Positions 45,114 to 53,979 of a DNA stretch of 64,000 nt are shown one piece after another. Below the pieces are notes generated by a model that saw nothing but the letters and a program-made list of their open reading frames with translations, was not told where the DNA came from and made no database searches. Origin of the DNA: Streptomyces antarcticus (lineage in GTDB: Bacteria; Actinomycetota; Actinomycetes; Streptomycetales; Streptomycetaceae). The translations under genes were made by a program, and so were the position numbers. The stretch lies in assembly GCF_026627255.1 (NCBI RefSeq), contig NZ_JAPNLM010000003.1, positions 248,001-312,000 on the forward strand. The letters are read 5' to 3'. The stretch's first letter is position 1; each line of letters starts with the position of its first letter.

Positions 45114-47104
45114 CCGAGCGGACCGCCGAGCACCCCGGGGGCGCCACCGCCCCCGGCGTACCGGCAGACGACACACCGACCTCCGGGGGCCCGGGCCGGG
45201 ACGACCTGGCACCGGCCGGGTGGGCGGAGGCCGGCCCGGCCGCGGGCACCGCGACCGCGGGCACCCCGGCCGCCACCGCTGCGAACGCCGCCGCCGACGC
45301 GGGCGGGCGACCCGTCGCCGACGCGCTCCCGCCGCTGTTCGCGCGGCTGGAGCGGTGGACCCGCGAGCAGCCCGACGAGTACGCCGTCAAGGCCTCGGAC
45401 GGCACCCTCACCTACGCGGCGCTCACCACCCGCACCGCCCGCTACGCCACCGCGCTGGCCGCCGCCGGCGTCGGCCCGGAAACCTCGGTCGGACTGCTCC
45501 TCGGCCGCTCCCGGGAGAGCGTGCCCGCCCTCCTCGCCGTCTGGAGCCTCGGCGCCACCGCCGTCCCGCTGGACCCCGGCCACCCGGTCGAGCGCCTCGG
45601 CCACGTCCTGCGCGACGCCGACGCCGCCGTGCTGGTCGCCCCCGCGGCGCCCGACGGGCTGGAGCCCGGCGCGGCCCGCCTGCTGACGCCCGCCGACGTC
45701 CGCCGCACCGCGCCCGGCCCGCTCGCCGTGGCCGTACCCGCCGCCGACGGCTGCGCGTACCTCATCTACACCTCCGGAACCACCGGCCGCCCCAAGGGCG
45801 TCGAGGTCACCTACCGGGGCCTGGACACCTTCGTCGAGGCCCTCGTCGGACTCGGGCTGCCGCCCGGCGGGCTCGGGCTCAACGCCGTCTCGCCCGCCTT
45901 CGACGGCTGGCTCTGGTGCACCCTGCTCTACCTCACCCACGGCCAGGGCGTGGCCCTCGTCGACCTCTCCCTCGACGGACTGCGCGCCGCCGCCGCGGAG
46001 GGCCGCGAGGCCCTGCCCGCCGGTCTGCGCACCGTCTCCCTCACGCCCTCGCTGCTGGCCGCGCACGGCGCCGGACTCGACACGGCGGAGGTGGTCTTCG
46101 TCGCCGGCGAGGCCTGCCCGGCCGCGCTGGCCGAGCGGTACGCCCGCGGCCGCCGCCTGCTGAACGTGTACGGGCCGACGGAGGTGACCATCGCCGCGAC
46201 CTGGGCCGACAGCAAACGGGGTGACGACGTGAGCACCATCGGACGCCCGCTGCCCGGCTACCGGGCGTACGTCCTGGACGAGGACCTGCTCCCGGTGCCC
46301 GCCGGCACCGAGGGCGAGCTCTACCTCGGAGGACCCGCCGTCGCGCGCGGCTACCGCAAGCGCCCCGGACTCACCGCGAGCCGGTTCCTCCCCGACCCCT
46401 TCCAGGGCGGCGGCACCCGGATGTACCGCACCGGAGACGTGGTGGTCCGCCGCGTCGGCGGCGAACTGGAGTACCGGGGACGCCGCGACGACCAGGTCAA
46501 GATCCGCGGCCACCGCATCGAACTGGGCGAGGTGGAACGCGTCGCCGCCGAACTCCCCGAGGTCGTCGCAGCGGCCTGCTGCCCGCTGGCCTCGGGGGAG
46601 GCCCTCGGCCTCGCCGTGGTCGCCGCACCCGGCGCCGACCCGGCCGGGCTGTCCGCCCGCGTCGTGGAGCGCTGCCGCAAGCAGCTGCCCGCGGCCGCCG
46701 TGCCGGGCACCGTACGGGTCCTCGACCGGATCCCGACCCTGACCACCGGCAAGGCCGACCGCGAGGCGCTCGCCCTGGCCCTGGCCGCCCCCGAGTCCGG
46801 AGCGGACCCGCGCGAGGAGTTCCCGGCCGCCGCCGCCACCCCGACCGAGCGCCTGGTCACGGGCGTCTGGGCCGAGGTGCTCGCCATCGAGGTGCCGGAC
46901 CGGCGGGCCGACTTCTTCGAGCTGGGCGGCCACTCCCTGGCGGCGGCCCGGGCGGTCTCCGAACTGCGCCGGATCACCGGCCTGCGCGTCGGCCTGGACA
47001 CGCTGCTGGACCGGCCGACGGCCTCGGACTTCGCCGCCGAAATCGACCGGCTCCTCGCCGCGCGGGAAGCACCGGCCGCCGTCGACACCGCCGAGGGGGC
47101 CTGA
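45110..47104 (+). CDS. Stand-alone NRPS A-T didomain protein
   Basis: Encodes 664 residues. After ~65 disordered Ala/Gly/Thr residues comes an adenylation domain (~75-560: core A3 YTSGTTGRPKG, A5 NVYGPTE, A7 YRTGD, A8 KIRGHRIELGE, A10 TGKAD) and a carrier domain (ELGGHSL, phosphopantetheine Ser609). Asp265 (FDGWLW) is the amino-group anchor, so an alpha-amino acid is expected; the pocket begins D-G-(W) and I cannot name the residue. With no C domain and with a P450, MbtH and type II thioesterase adjacent, it looks like the loading protein of an aminoacyl-S-carrier hydroxylation cassette (compare NovH). Confidence 0.92.
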   Translation: MTERTAEHPGGATAPGVPADDTPTSGGPGRDDLAPAGWAEAGPAAGTATAGTPAATAANAAADAGGRPVADALPPLFARLERWTREQPDEYAVKASDGTLTYAALTTRTARYATALAAAGVGPETSVGLLLGRSRESVPALLAVWSLGATAVPLDPGHPVERLGHVLRDADAAVLVAPAAPDGLEPGAARLLTPADVRRTAPGPLAVAVPAADGCAYLIYTSGTTGRPKGVEVTYRGLDTFVEALVGLGLPPGGLGLNAVSPAFDGWLWCTLLYLTHGQGVALVDLSLDGLRAAAAEGREALPAGLRTVSLTPSLLAAHGAGLDTAEVVFVAGEACPAALAERYARGRRLLNVYGPTEVTIAATWADSKRGDDVSTIGRPLPGYRAYVLDEDLLPVPAGTEGELYLGGPAVARGYRKRPGLTASRFLPDPFQGGGTRMYRTGDVVVRRVGGELEYRGRRDDQVKIRGHRIELGEVERVAAELPEVVAAACCPLASGEALGLAVVAAPGADPAGLSARVVERCRKQLPAAAVPGTVRVLDRIPTLTTGKADREALALALAAPESGADPREEFPAAAATPTERLVTGVWAEVLAIEVPDRRADFFELGGHSLAAARAVSELRRITGLRVGLDTLLDRPTASDFAAEIDRLLAAREAPAAVDTAEGA

Positions 47105-47107
47105 GCC

Positions 47108-47857
47108 GTGGGCACCTGGATCTCCACCTGGAGCACCGACCCGGCGGACGCCGCCCTTCCCGCGCTGCTCTGCCTGCCCCCGGCCGGGGCCGGCTGCCAG
47201 CAGTTCCGCTCCTGGCAGCCCGCGCTGGCCGGCATCGCCCAGGTGTACGGCGTACAGCTGCCGGGCCGGGAGAACCGCTGGCGAGAGCCCATGCCGGACA
47301 CCTTCGGGGAGGCCGTCGCGGCCACCGCCGAGGAGCTGGCGGCCACCGTCGCCGCCGACCGGCCGCTGATCGTCTTCGGCCACAGCTTCGGCGGGCTCCT
47401 CGGCTACGAACTCTCCCGCCTCGTGCGGCCGCGGGCCCTGGTGGTCAGCGGCTGCCGGGCCCCCGGGTTCTGGGACGGGGCGGGCCGCGGCATCGTCGAC
47501 GACGCCGAAGAGCTGGACAAGCTCTTCGACACGGCGGGCGTCGACCCCGCGCTCCTCGACGAGGCCACCCGCGACCTGATGGTCGCGATGCTCCGCAAGG
47601 ACGCCCGGCTGTCGCTGAGTTACGTCCACCGCCCCGGCGACCGCCTCGACGTGCCCGTGCACGCCTGGGGCGCCGACGGCGACGAGACCGTCAGCTCCGA
47701 GGAGCTCGACGGCTGGGCCGCCGTCACCACCGCCGGATTCGCCCGGCACCGCACCACCGGCGGCCACCACGCCGTACTGCGCCGCCCCGAACCCGTACTG
47801 GAACACCTGGCCGGGCTGCTGCGGGGCGAGGGCGCCCCGCTCACCCCCGCCCCCTGA
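47108..47857 (+). CDS. Type II thioesterase
   Basis: Encodes 249 residues of the alpha/beta-hydrolase thioesterase family, with the nucleophile motif GHSFGG, PGRENRWREP near the oxyanion loop and the catalytic His in TTGGHHAVL. It hydrolyses acyl or aminoacyl groups from carrier proteins, either to free the hydroxylated amino acid from the A-T protein or to clear misprimed carriers. The GTG start is 3 nt after the previous stop with GAGGGGG in front, so it is co-translated with the A-T gene. Confidence 0.92.
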   Translation: MGTWISTWSTDPADAALPALLCLPPAGAGCQQFRSWQPALAGIAQVYGVQLPGRENRWREPMPDTFGEAVAATAEELAATVAADRPLIVFGHSFGGLLGYELSRLVRPRALVVSGCRAPGFWDGAGRGIVDDAEELDKLFDTAGVDPALLDEATRDLMVAMLRKDARLSLSYVHRPGDRLDVPVHAWGADGDETVSSEELDGWAAVTTAGFARHRTTGGHHAVLRRPEPVLEHLAGLLRGEGAPLTPAP

Positions 47858-47908
47858 CGCACGGCGCCCCCGCACCATCCCCCGCGCCCGCTCCGCCCGC
47901 ACGATCCG

Positions 47909-47932
47909 CCCGTACCCGTATCCGTACCCGTA
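47909..47932. repeat. Four tandem CCGTA hexamers
   Basis: CCCGTA, CCCGTA, TCCGTA, CCCGTA in tandem within the 119-nt gap between the thioesterase and MbtH genes. The only non-coupled junction in this part of the plus-strand operon lies here, so the gap may hold an internal promoter, though no clear boxes are seen. Confidence 0.75.
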
Positions 47933-47976
47933 CCTTCCGCCAGCCCGCTTCCGCCCGCCCCAGCCCGGAGGACACC

Positions 47977-48156
47977 GTGCCCACCACCCACCAGGTCCTC
48001 GTGAACCACGAGGGGCAGTACGCGCTGTACCCCGCCGCGCGCGAGACGCCCGACGGCTGGACCCCGGCCGGTTTCGACGGCACCGAGGACGCGTGCGCCG
48101 CCTTCGTGGACGCGCACTGGCCCGACACCCGCCCGCTCAGCCTGCGAGGAGCCTGA
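47977..48156 (+). CDS. MbtH-like protein (59 aa)
   Basis: A short gene of 59 residues. It has the MbtH pattern: VLVNHEGQYALYP at the start, then TPDGW, and a C-terminal AFVDAHWPDTRPLSL equivalent to the family WTDMRPxSL end. MbtH proteins bind and stabilise adenylation domains. Here the first conserved Trp (SLWP in most members) is Tyr. CCCGGAGG precedes the GTG start, and the P450 ATG follows its stop after 1 nt. The likely partner is the A-T didomain protein or the A-T-Cy-MT synthetase. Confidence 0.9.
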   Translation: MPTTHQVLVNHEGQYALYPAARETPDGWTPAGFDGTEDACAAFVDAHWPDTRPLSLRGA

Positions 48157-48157
48157 G

Positions 48158-49369
48158 ATGAAGATCGACCTGCTCGACCCGGGCCCCTTCGCCCGCAACG
48201 ACTTCTGGCCAACCTTCACCTGGCTGCGGGCCAACGCACCGGTCCACTGGCATCCCGAACCCGGTGGTGACGACGGCTTCTGGGTGCTCAGCAAGCACCG
48301 CGACATGGTGAAGGTCTACGCGGACAGCGACACCTTCAGCTCGGCGAGCGGCATGCGGCTGGGCAGCGACCCGGCCGCCGTCGCCGCCGTCGCCCAGCGC
48401 ATGCTGATCGTCTCCGACGTCCCGCACCACACCCGGCTCAAGCGCGCGCTCTACCAGGCCTTCGGCCCCCAGCAGATGCCCCGCCTGGAAGCCCTCGTGG
48501 AGAAGGTCGTCGGCGAGCTGGTGTCCGAAGCCGCCGAACGCGACGAGCTGGACTTCATCGACCTCGCCAAGCAGCTCCCCAACCGGGTCGTCTGCGCCAT
48601 GATGGGCATTCCGCGCGCCGACTGGGCGTGGATCGGAGCCCTCACCACCGGCGCCTTCGACTCACCGGACGAAGCGGTCCGCACCAGCGCGCACTCGGAG
48701 ATCTTCCTCTACTTCATCGAGCTGCTGGCCGAGCGGCGGGTCCGCCCCGGCGACGACCTGGTCAGCCAGATCGCCCACGACACCCTGGTCGACGAGGGCG
48801 ACGGCACCGAACGGCCGCTCAGCGACGAGGAGATCGTCTTCAACCTCAACGGCGTCCTCTCCGGCGCCAACGAGACCACCCGCTACTCGGCGGCCGGCGC
48901 GGTGCACATGTTCGCCGAGCACCCCGACCAGTGGCGGCTGCTGCGGGGCCTGGGCCCCGCCGGCATCGCCCCGGCCGTCGAGGAGATCCTGCGCTGGACC
49001 ACCCCCGGAGTGCACGCCCTGCGCACCGCCGTACGCGACACCGAGATCAACGGGACCCGCGTCGCCGCGGGCGACCGGGTGACCCTCTGGAACGTCTCCG
49101 CCAACCGTGACGAGGACGTCTTCGCCGACCCGCACGCCTTCCGCGTCGACCGCCGCCCCAACCGGCACGTCGCCTTCGGCCACGGCCGCCACCTGTGCCT
49201 CGGCGCGCGCCTGGCCCGCTTCGAACTCGGGGCGCTGCTCACCGAGATGCTCACCGCCCTGGACGGCTTCGAGCTGACCGGACCCGTCACCTTCAACTCG
49301 TCCAACTTCACCTGGGGGATCAACAGTCTCCCCGTGCGGCTGCTGCGCAGCCGAGCCTTCGCCAAGTAA
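48158..49369 (+). CDS. Cytochrome P450, probable aminoacyl-carrier beta-hydroxylase
   Basis: Encodes 403 residues, the normal size for natural-product P450s. The I-helix motif is SGANETTR, the K-helix EEILR and the heme loop FGHGRHLCLGARLARFEL with axial Cys347. The N-terminus (DLLDPGPFARNDFWPTFTWLR) resembles NovI/NikQ-type P450s that hydroxylate the beta carbon of amino acids tethered to a carrier protein. The gene follows mbtH by 1 nt and accompanies an A-T protein and thioesterase, the classical partners. If the substrate is (chloro)tryptophan, the product would be its beta-hydroxy form; the substrate is inferred. Confidence 0.93.
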   Translation: MKIDLLDPGPFARNDFWPTFTWLRANAPVHWHPEPGGDDGFWVLSKHRDMVKVYADSDTFSSASGMRLGSDPAAVAAVAQRMLIVSDVPHHTRLKRALYQAFGPQQMPRLEALVEKVVGELVSEAAERDELDFIDLAKQLPNRVVCAMMGIPRADWAWIGALTTGAFDSPDEAVRTSAHSEIFLYFIELLAERRVRPGDDLVSQIAHDTLVDEGDGTERPLSDEEIVFNLNGVLSGANETTRYSAAGAVHMFAEHPDQWRLLRGLGPAGIAPAVEEILRWTTPGVHALRTAVRDTEINGTRVAAGDRVTLWNVSANRDEDVFADPHAFRVDRRPNRHVAFGHGRHLCLGARLARFELGALLTEMLTALDGFELTGPVTFNSSNFTWGINSLPVRLLRSRAFAK

Positions 49370-49384
49370 GAAAGGGCCCGCACT

Positions 49385-52300
49385 GTGACCACCGCACTCG
49401 TCGACTTCAACCGTTCCGACACGGCGTTCCCCGCCACCGGATACCCCGAGCTGCTCGCCGGGCAGGCCGCCCGTACCCCCCGGGCCACGGCTCTCGCGCA
49501 AGGCGACCGCTCCTGGACGTACGCCGAACTGGAGGCCGTCACCAACCGGCTGGCGCACGCCCTGATCGCCCGCGGCGCCGCCGCCGGCGAACGGGTCGGT
49601 CTCTGCTACCCGCGCGGCGCCGAGTACGTCATCGGCTCCCTCGCCGTCCTCAAGACGGGCGCCGCGGTCGTCGCCCTCGACCCGGTCAACCCCGACGACC
49701 GGCTCGCCGCGATGATCGCGGACGCCGCCCCGCTGCTGGTCCTCACCCCGGCCGAGCTCGGCCGCCGGATACCGCAGGAGGTGCCCCAGGCCGAGGTGTC
49801 CACCGCCGGCCAGGGCCTGCCCGACACCGCCCCGGGGGTCGTGACCGGGCCGGACACCGTCAGCCACCTCATCTACACCTCCGGCTCCACCGGCACCCCC
49901 AAGGCCGTCCTGGAGCGCCACGGCGCGCTCACCAACCTCGTGCACTGGACCCGGCGGGCGTACGGGGTCCAGGAGGGCGACCGTGCCTCCTGGATGTCCA
50001 CGCCCGGCTTCGCCGTCCAGATCATGGAGTGGCTGGCCTACCTGCCGGCCGGCGCCGCGATCCACATCCCGGAGGCCGGCCAGGCGCAGACCCCGGAGCA
50101 GATCCGCGACTGGCTGGTGGGCGAGGGAATCACCCACACCATGCTGGTGGCTGCCCTCGCCGAGCCCGCCTGGGGCCTGGAGTGGCCCGCGGGAACGGCG
50201 CTGCGGATCCTGGTGACCACGGCCGAGCGGGTGCACAGCTGGCCGCCGGTCGACACCCCCTTCCGGGTCGTCATGACGTACGGCACGACCGAGACCACCA
50301 ACGTGCTGTCCTGTCTCGACCTCGGGGCCGGCACCGACTTCACCAGCCAGGCCACCCCCGACGAGGTACGGGCCACCCGGCAGGTCCCGGTCGGCGTGCC
50401 CATCGCCAACCTCCGCGTCCACCTCCTGGACGAGGACGGCGTCCCGGTGCCCGAGGGCGAGGTCGGCCGCCTGCACGTCTCCGGCGCCGGCGTCGCGGCC
50501 GGCTACCACGGGCGCCCCGAGCTGACCGCCGCCAAGTTCCACCCCAACTTCCTCGGCGACGACCCGCACCCCGTGCTCTACGACACCGGCGACCTCGCAC
50601 GGCGCCGCGAGGACGGGGCCGTGGAACTGCTCGGCCGCTCCGACTCCCAGGTGAAGATCCGCGGCTTCCGCGTCGAACTCGGCGAGGTGGAGACGCACAT
50701 CGCCCGCCTCGACGGCATCGCCGAGGCCGTCGTCGTCACCCAGGAGCGCGGCCCCGGCGACAAGCGCCTCATCGCCTACGTGTCGGCGGACGGCGCGACC
50801 GCGCCCGACCCGGCCGCGGTGCGCGCCGACGTCGCCCGCACCCTGCCCTACTACATGGTCCCGGCCTCCGTCGTCGTCCTGCCGGCCCTCCCGCGCCTGC
50901 CCAACGGCAAGGTCGACCGGCGCAGCCTGCCCGAGCCCCCGGAGGGCCGCGACGGTGTCGGCGCCGGGTACGAGGCCCCCCGCAACGAGGTCGAGGACGG
51001 CCTCACCCGCCTGTGGGCCGAGGCCTTCCGCACCGACGGCGTCGGCATCCACGACAACTTCTTCGAACTGGGCGGACATTCGCTGCTCGCCTTCCAGCTC
51101 ATCGACGAGATCCGCCGCCGCTACAGCGTCGAGCTGAGCCTCTCCGACCTGTCCACCTACCCGACCGTCGCCGAGCTCGCCACCCTCGTCACCACCGAAC
51201 GCTCCGGCGCACGCGGCTCGTTCGGCGGACTCCCGGCAATCGTCCCCGACCCGGCCGGCCGCTTCGAGCCGTTCCCGCTCACCGAGAGCCAGCAGGCGCT
51301 GTGGATCGGCCGCGGCGGGCTCGTCGAGCTCGGCAACGTCGGCTGCCACGGCTACTTCGAGTGGGAGAGCGAGCAGCTCGACGTCCCCCGCTTCGAGGGC
51401 GCCTGGCGCCGGCTCGTCGAACGCCACGACGCGCTGCGCACCCGGGTCCTGCCCGACGGCACCCAGCAGGTGTTCGAGGAGATCCCGGCCTACGAGATCC
51501 CCGTCACCGACTTCGGCGGCCTCGACGAGGAGTCCCGCAACGACGAACTGACTGCCCTGCGCGAGCGGTTGTCCCACCAGGTGCTGGACGCCGACAGCTG
51601 GCCGCTGTTCGACGTACGGATCAGCCTGCTCGGCGGCGGCCGGGCCCGGATCCACCTCTCGCTGGACTTCCTGGTCGCCGACGCCTGGAGCTACTTCCAG
51701 GTCCTCATCCCGGACCTGGTCACCTACTACGTGGAGCCCGGCGCCGAACTGGCCCCGCTGGAGCTGACCTTCCGCGACTACGTCCTCGCGGTCGGGAACT
51801 CGCTGCGGGACAGCGAGCTCTACCGCCGCTCCGAGTGGTACTGGCGCGACCGCCTCGCGACCCTGCCGCCCGCCCCGGCCCTGCCCGAGCGCCCGGCCGA
51901 CGCCCCCGAGCTGCCCGTCCGCTTCGAACGGCGCAGCCACGTCGTCGCCCCCGCCCTGTGGACCCGGATCCAGGAGCGGGCGCACGCCCGCGAGGTGACC
52001 CCCTCCGGGGTGCTGGCCGCCGCGTACGCCGAGATCCTGGGCACCGCGTCCGGTCAGGCCCGCTTCACCATCAACTTCCCCCTCTTCAACCGGCTTCCGC
52101 TGCACCCGCAGGTCAACGCACTGCTCGCGGACACCACCACCACGCTGCTGCTCGCCGTCGAGCAGCAGGACAGCACCTTCGCCGGGCGGGCCCAGGCCGT
52201 CCAGCGCAGGCTCTGGGCCGACCTGGAGCACCGCTACTTCAGCGGCGTGCAGGTCCTGCGCGAGCTGACCAAGCTGCGCGGCTCCCTCGCCCCCGCCATG

Positions 52301-53323
52301 CCCGTGGTGATGACCAGCCTGGCCGGCCACCCGCCGCAGTACGAGGAGACCGAACTGGGCGCGCCCGTCTACGGGATCTCCCAGACCCCGCAGGTCTCCC
52401 TGGACTTCCAGGTCTTCGAGAAGCCCGACGGCCTCACCTTCAACTGGGACTTCCTGCCGGCCGTCTACCCCGACGGGCTCATCGACTCCCTGTTCGAGGA
52501 GTTCACCACGCTGCTGGAGGCGCTCGCCGAGGACGAGGCGTGGGAGCGCCACTCGCCGCCGCCCGGCGACGAGACCGCCGCCCCCGGCAAGGCCGAGGAG
52601 CGCGACACGGGCGACGCCTGGGAGCGCTACTGGGCGGGCATCCAGCGCACCGGCCGGGGCGGCGACGTCATCTGGGACGCCGACAGCGGCGAGGAGTTCC
52701 ACTGGCTGCTCGGCCAGGCGCAGAACCACTTCCGGGCCGGACTGCCGGTCATCGACCTCGGCTGCGGCAACGGCCGCTACAGCCGCGAACTCGCCCCGCA
52801 CTACCCCTCTGTCGTCGGCGTCGACGTCTCCGCCAGTGCCATCGACCACGCGAAGCGCGAGGCGAAGGGCGTCGACAACGTCGACTACCTGGCGATCGAC
52901 ATGACCGACGCCGAGCAGGCCGCCGTCCTGGGGGAGGGGCCGTACAACATCTTCGTCCGCGGCGTCTTCCACGTCCTGGACGGCGAGGCCCGGGCCCGCC
53001 TCGCCGACATCGCGGGCCGCCTGCTGGGCAGCGAGGGGACGCTGATCGTCCACGAGCCCGACTACTCCAGCAACTCCTTCGGCTACCTCGGGTTCGTCGG
53101 CGGCAAGCGCGGCCGCGCCGAGGATCTCGTCGGCCCGCTGGAGGCGGCCGGCGTACGGCACTCGCACCGCTTCACCCGGCCCGAGCTCGCCGAGGCGTTC
53201 GGCGCCGACGCGTGGGAGATCGTCGAGGACGAGGCGATAGAACTGCACGCCATCGACCCGCAGTCGGACTCGGACGCGCTGCGCCTGCCCGGCTACTACG
53301 CGGTGCTGCGCCGCCGGCGCTGA
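49385..53323 (+). CDS. NRPS with A-T-Cy-MT domain order
   Basis: Encodes 1312 residues. A domain ~20-530 (YTSGSTGTPK, TYGTTET, YDTGD, KIRGFRVELGE, NGKVDR); carrier ~540-605 with Ser566 (ELGGHSL); heterocyclisation-type condensation domain ~625-1075, with PLTESQQALWIGR, the DFLVADAWS motif (Asp761, Asp766, Ser769; DxxxxDxxS instead of HHxxxDG) and PVVMTS; methyltransferase ~1100-1310 with SAM motif VIDLGCGNGRY (from 1122). There is no second A or T after Cy. The residue aligned with the amino-anchoring Asp235 is Ala210 (PGFAVQIMEW), so the loaded acid may lack a normal alpha-amino group. Starts 15 nt after the P450 gene with AAAGGG in front. Confidence 0.9.
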   Translation: MTTALVDFNRSDTAFPATGYPELLAGQAARTPRATALAQGDRSWTYAELEAVTNRLAHALIARGAAAGERVGLCYPRGAEYVIGSLAVLKTGAAVVALDPVNPDDRLAAMIADAAPLLVLTPAELGRRIPQEVPQAEVSTAGQGLPDTAPGVVTGPDTVSHLIYTSGSTGTPKAVLERHGALTNLVHWTRRAYGVQEGDRASWMSTPGFAVQIMEWLAYLPAGAAIHIPEAGQAQTPEQIRDWLVGEGITHTMLVAALAEPAWGLEWPAGTALRILVTTAERVHSWPPVDTPFRVVMTYGTTETTNVLSCLDLGAGTDFTSQATPDEVRATRQVPVGVPIANLRVHLLDEDGVPVPEGEVGRLHVSGAGVAAGYHGRPELTAAKFHPNFLGDDPHPVLYDTGDLARRREDGAVELLGRSDSQVKIRGFRVELGEVETHIARLDGIAEAVVVTQERGPGDKRLIAYVSADGATAPDPAAVRADVARTLPYYMVPASVVVLPALPRLPNGKVDRRSLPEPPEGRDGVGAGYEAPRNEVEDGLTRLWAEAFRTDGVGIHDNFFELGGHSLLAFQLIDEIRRRYSVELSLSDLSTYPTVAELATLVTTERSGARGSFGGLPAIVPDPAGRFEPFPLTESQQALWIGRGGLVELGNVGCHGYFEWESEQLDVPRFEGAWRRLVERHDALRTRVLPDGTQQVFEEIPAYEIPVTDFGGLDEESRNDELTALRERLSHQVLDADSWPLFDVRISLLGGGRARIHLSLDFLVADAWSYFQVLIPDLVTYYVEPGAELAPLELTFRDYVLAVGNSLRDSELYRRSEWYWRDRLATLPPAPALPERPADAPELPVRFERRSHVVAPALWTRIQERAHAREVTPSGVLAAAYAEILGTASGQARFTINFPLFNRLPLHPQVNALLADTTTTLLLAVEQQDSTFAGRAQAVQRRLWADLEHRYFSGVQVLRELTKLRGSLAPAMPVVMTSLAGHPPQYEETELGAPVYGISQTPQVSLDFQVFEKPDGLTFNWDFLPAVYPDGLIDSLFEEFTTLLEALAEDEAWERHSPPPGDETAAPGKAEERDTGDAWERYWAGIQRTGRGGDVIWDADSGEEFHWLLGQAQNHFRAGLPVIDLGCGNGRYSRELAPHYPSVVGVDVSASAIDHAKREAKGVDNVDYLAIDMTDAEQAAVLGEGPYNIFVRGVFHVLDGEARARLADIAGRLLGSEGTLIVHEPDYSSNSFGYLGFVGGKRGRAEDLVGPLEAAGVRHSHRFTRPELAEAFGADAWEIVEDEAIELHAIDPQSDSDALRLPGYYAVLRRRR

Positions 53324-53967
53324 TGGCCGGTCTGGCACTGGCGGGGCCGACCGCAGCGGTGCTGGCCGCGGCCGGGGACGTACGGGAGCTGCTGACCCGT
53401 ACCGAACTGGACCGGGCCGGCGCCCTGCGGTCGGCGGGCGACCGGGACGACTTCCTGGCCGCCCACGCCCTGGTCCGGCTGTGCGCCGGGCGGCTCCTGG
53501 GCCGTCCGGCGCACAGCCTCACCGTCGTCCAGAGCTGCGGGAGGTGCACGCGGCCGCACGGCAGGCCGAGCCTGGCCGAGGCCCCCGGCACCGGCGTCAG
53601 CCTCGCGCACACCCGGGGCTGGGTCGCGGCCGCGGCGGCGCCCGGCCCGGTCGGCGTGGACCTGGAGGCCGTCGACGGCCGCCCGCTGGACTGGCGGGCG
53701 GCCGCGCAGGCCTGTACGGAGAAGGAACTGGCCGCCCTGCGGGCGGCCGTGGACCCGCGGCGCGCCTTCCTGCGCCAGTGGGTGCGAAAGGAGTCCCTGG
53801 TCAAGGTCGGGGCGGGCACGCTGGACGAGGCGGCCCGCCTCGACCTTCCCGTGTACGGGCGGGAGCCGCCCCGCTGGCGGGGCTGGGAGCTGGTGGACTG
53901 GGGCGGTGACGGAGTCGTCGGATGCGTGGCGGCCCGCGAAGAGACGCGGCTGCGGCTGCTCGGCTGA
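53323..53967 (+). CDS. Sfp-type 4'-phosphopantetheinyl transferase
   Basis: Encodes 214 residues. The motifs are PSLAEAP/GVSLAHTRGW, the Mg-binding VGVDLEAVD and WVRKESLVKVGAG (WxxKEA-like). It converts apo carrier domains to holo form with CoA. The ATG overlaps the NRPS stop (TGATG), so it is translationally coupled to the A-T-Cy-MT synthetase, and its in-cluster position suggests it activates these synthetases. Confidence 0.93.
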   Translation: MAGLALAGPTAAVLAAAGDVRELLTRTELDRAGALRSAGDRDDFLAAHALVRLCAGRLLGRPAHSLTVVQSCGRCTRPHGRPSLAEAPGTGVSLAHTRGWVAAAAAPGPVGVDLEAVDGRPLDWRAAAQACTEKELAALRAAVDPRRAFLRQWVRKESLVKVGAGTLDEAARLDLPVYGREPPRWRGWELVDWGGDGVVGCVAAREETRLRLLG

Positions 53968-53979
53968 AAGACTGGACAC

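Noticed and set aside
48662..53338. A 1558-codon minus-strand open frame opposite the P450 and A-T-Cy-MT genes
   Set aside because: Same explanation: high GC removes stop codons in the antisense frame; no recognisable motifs.
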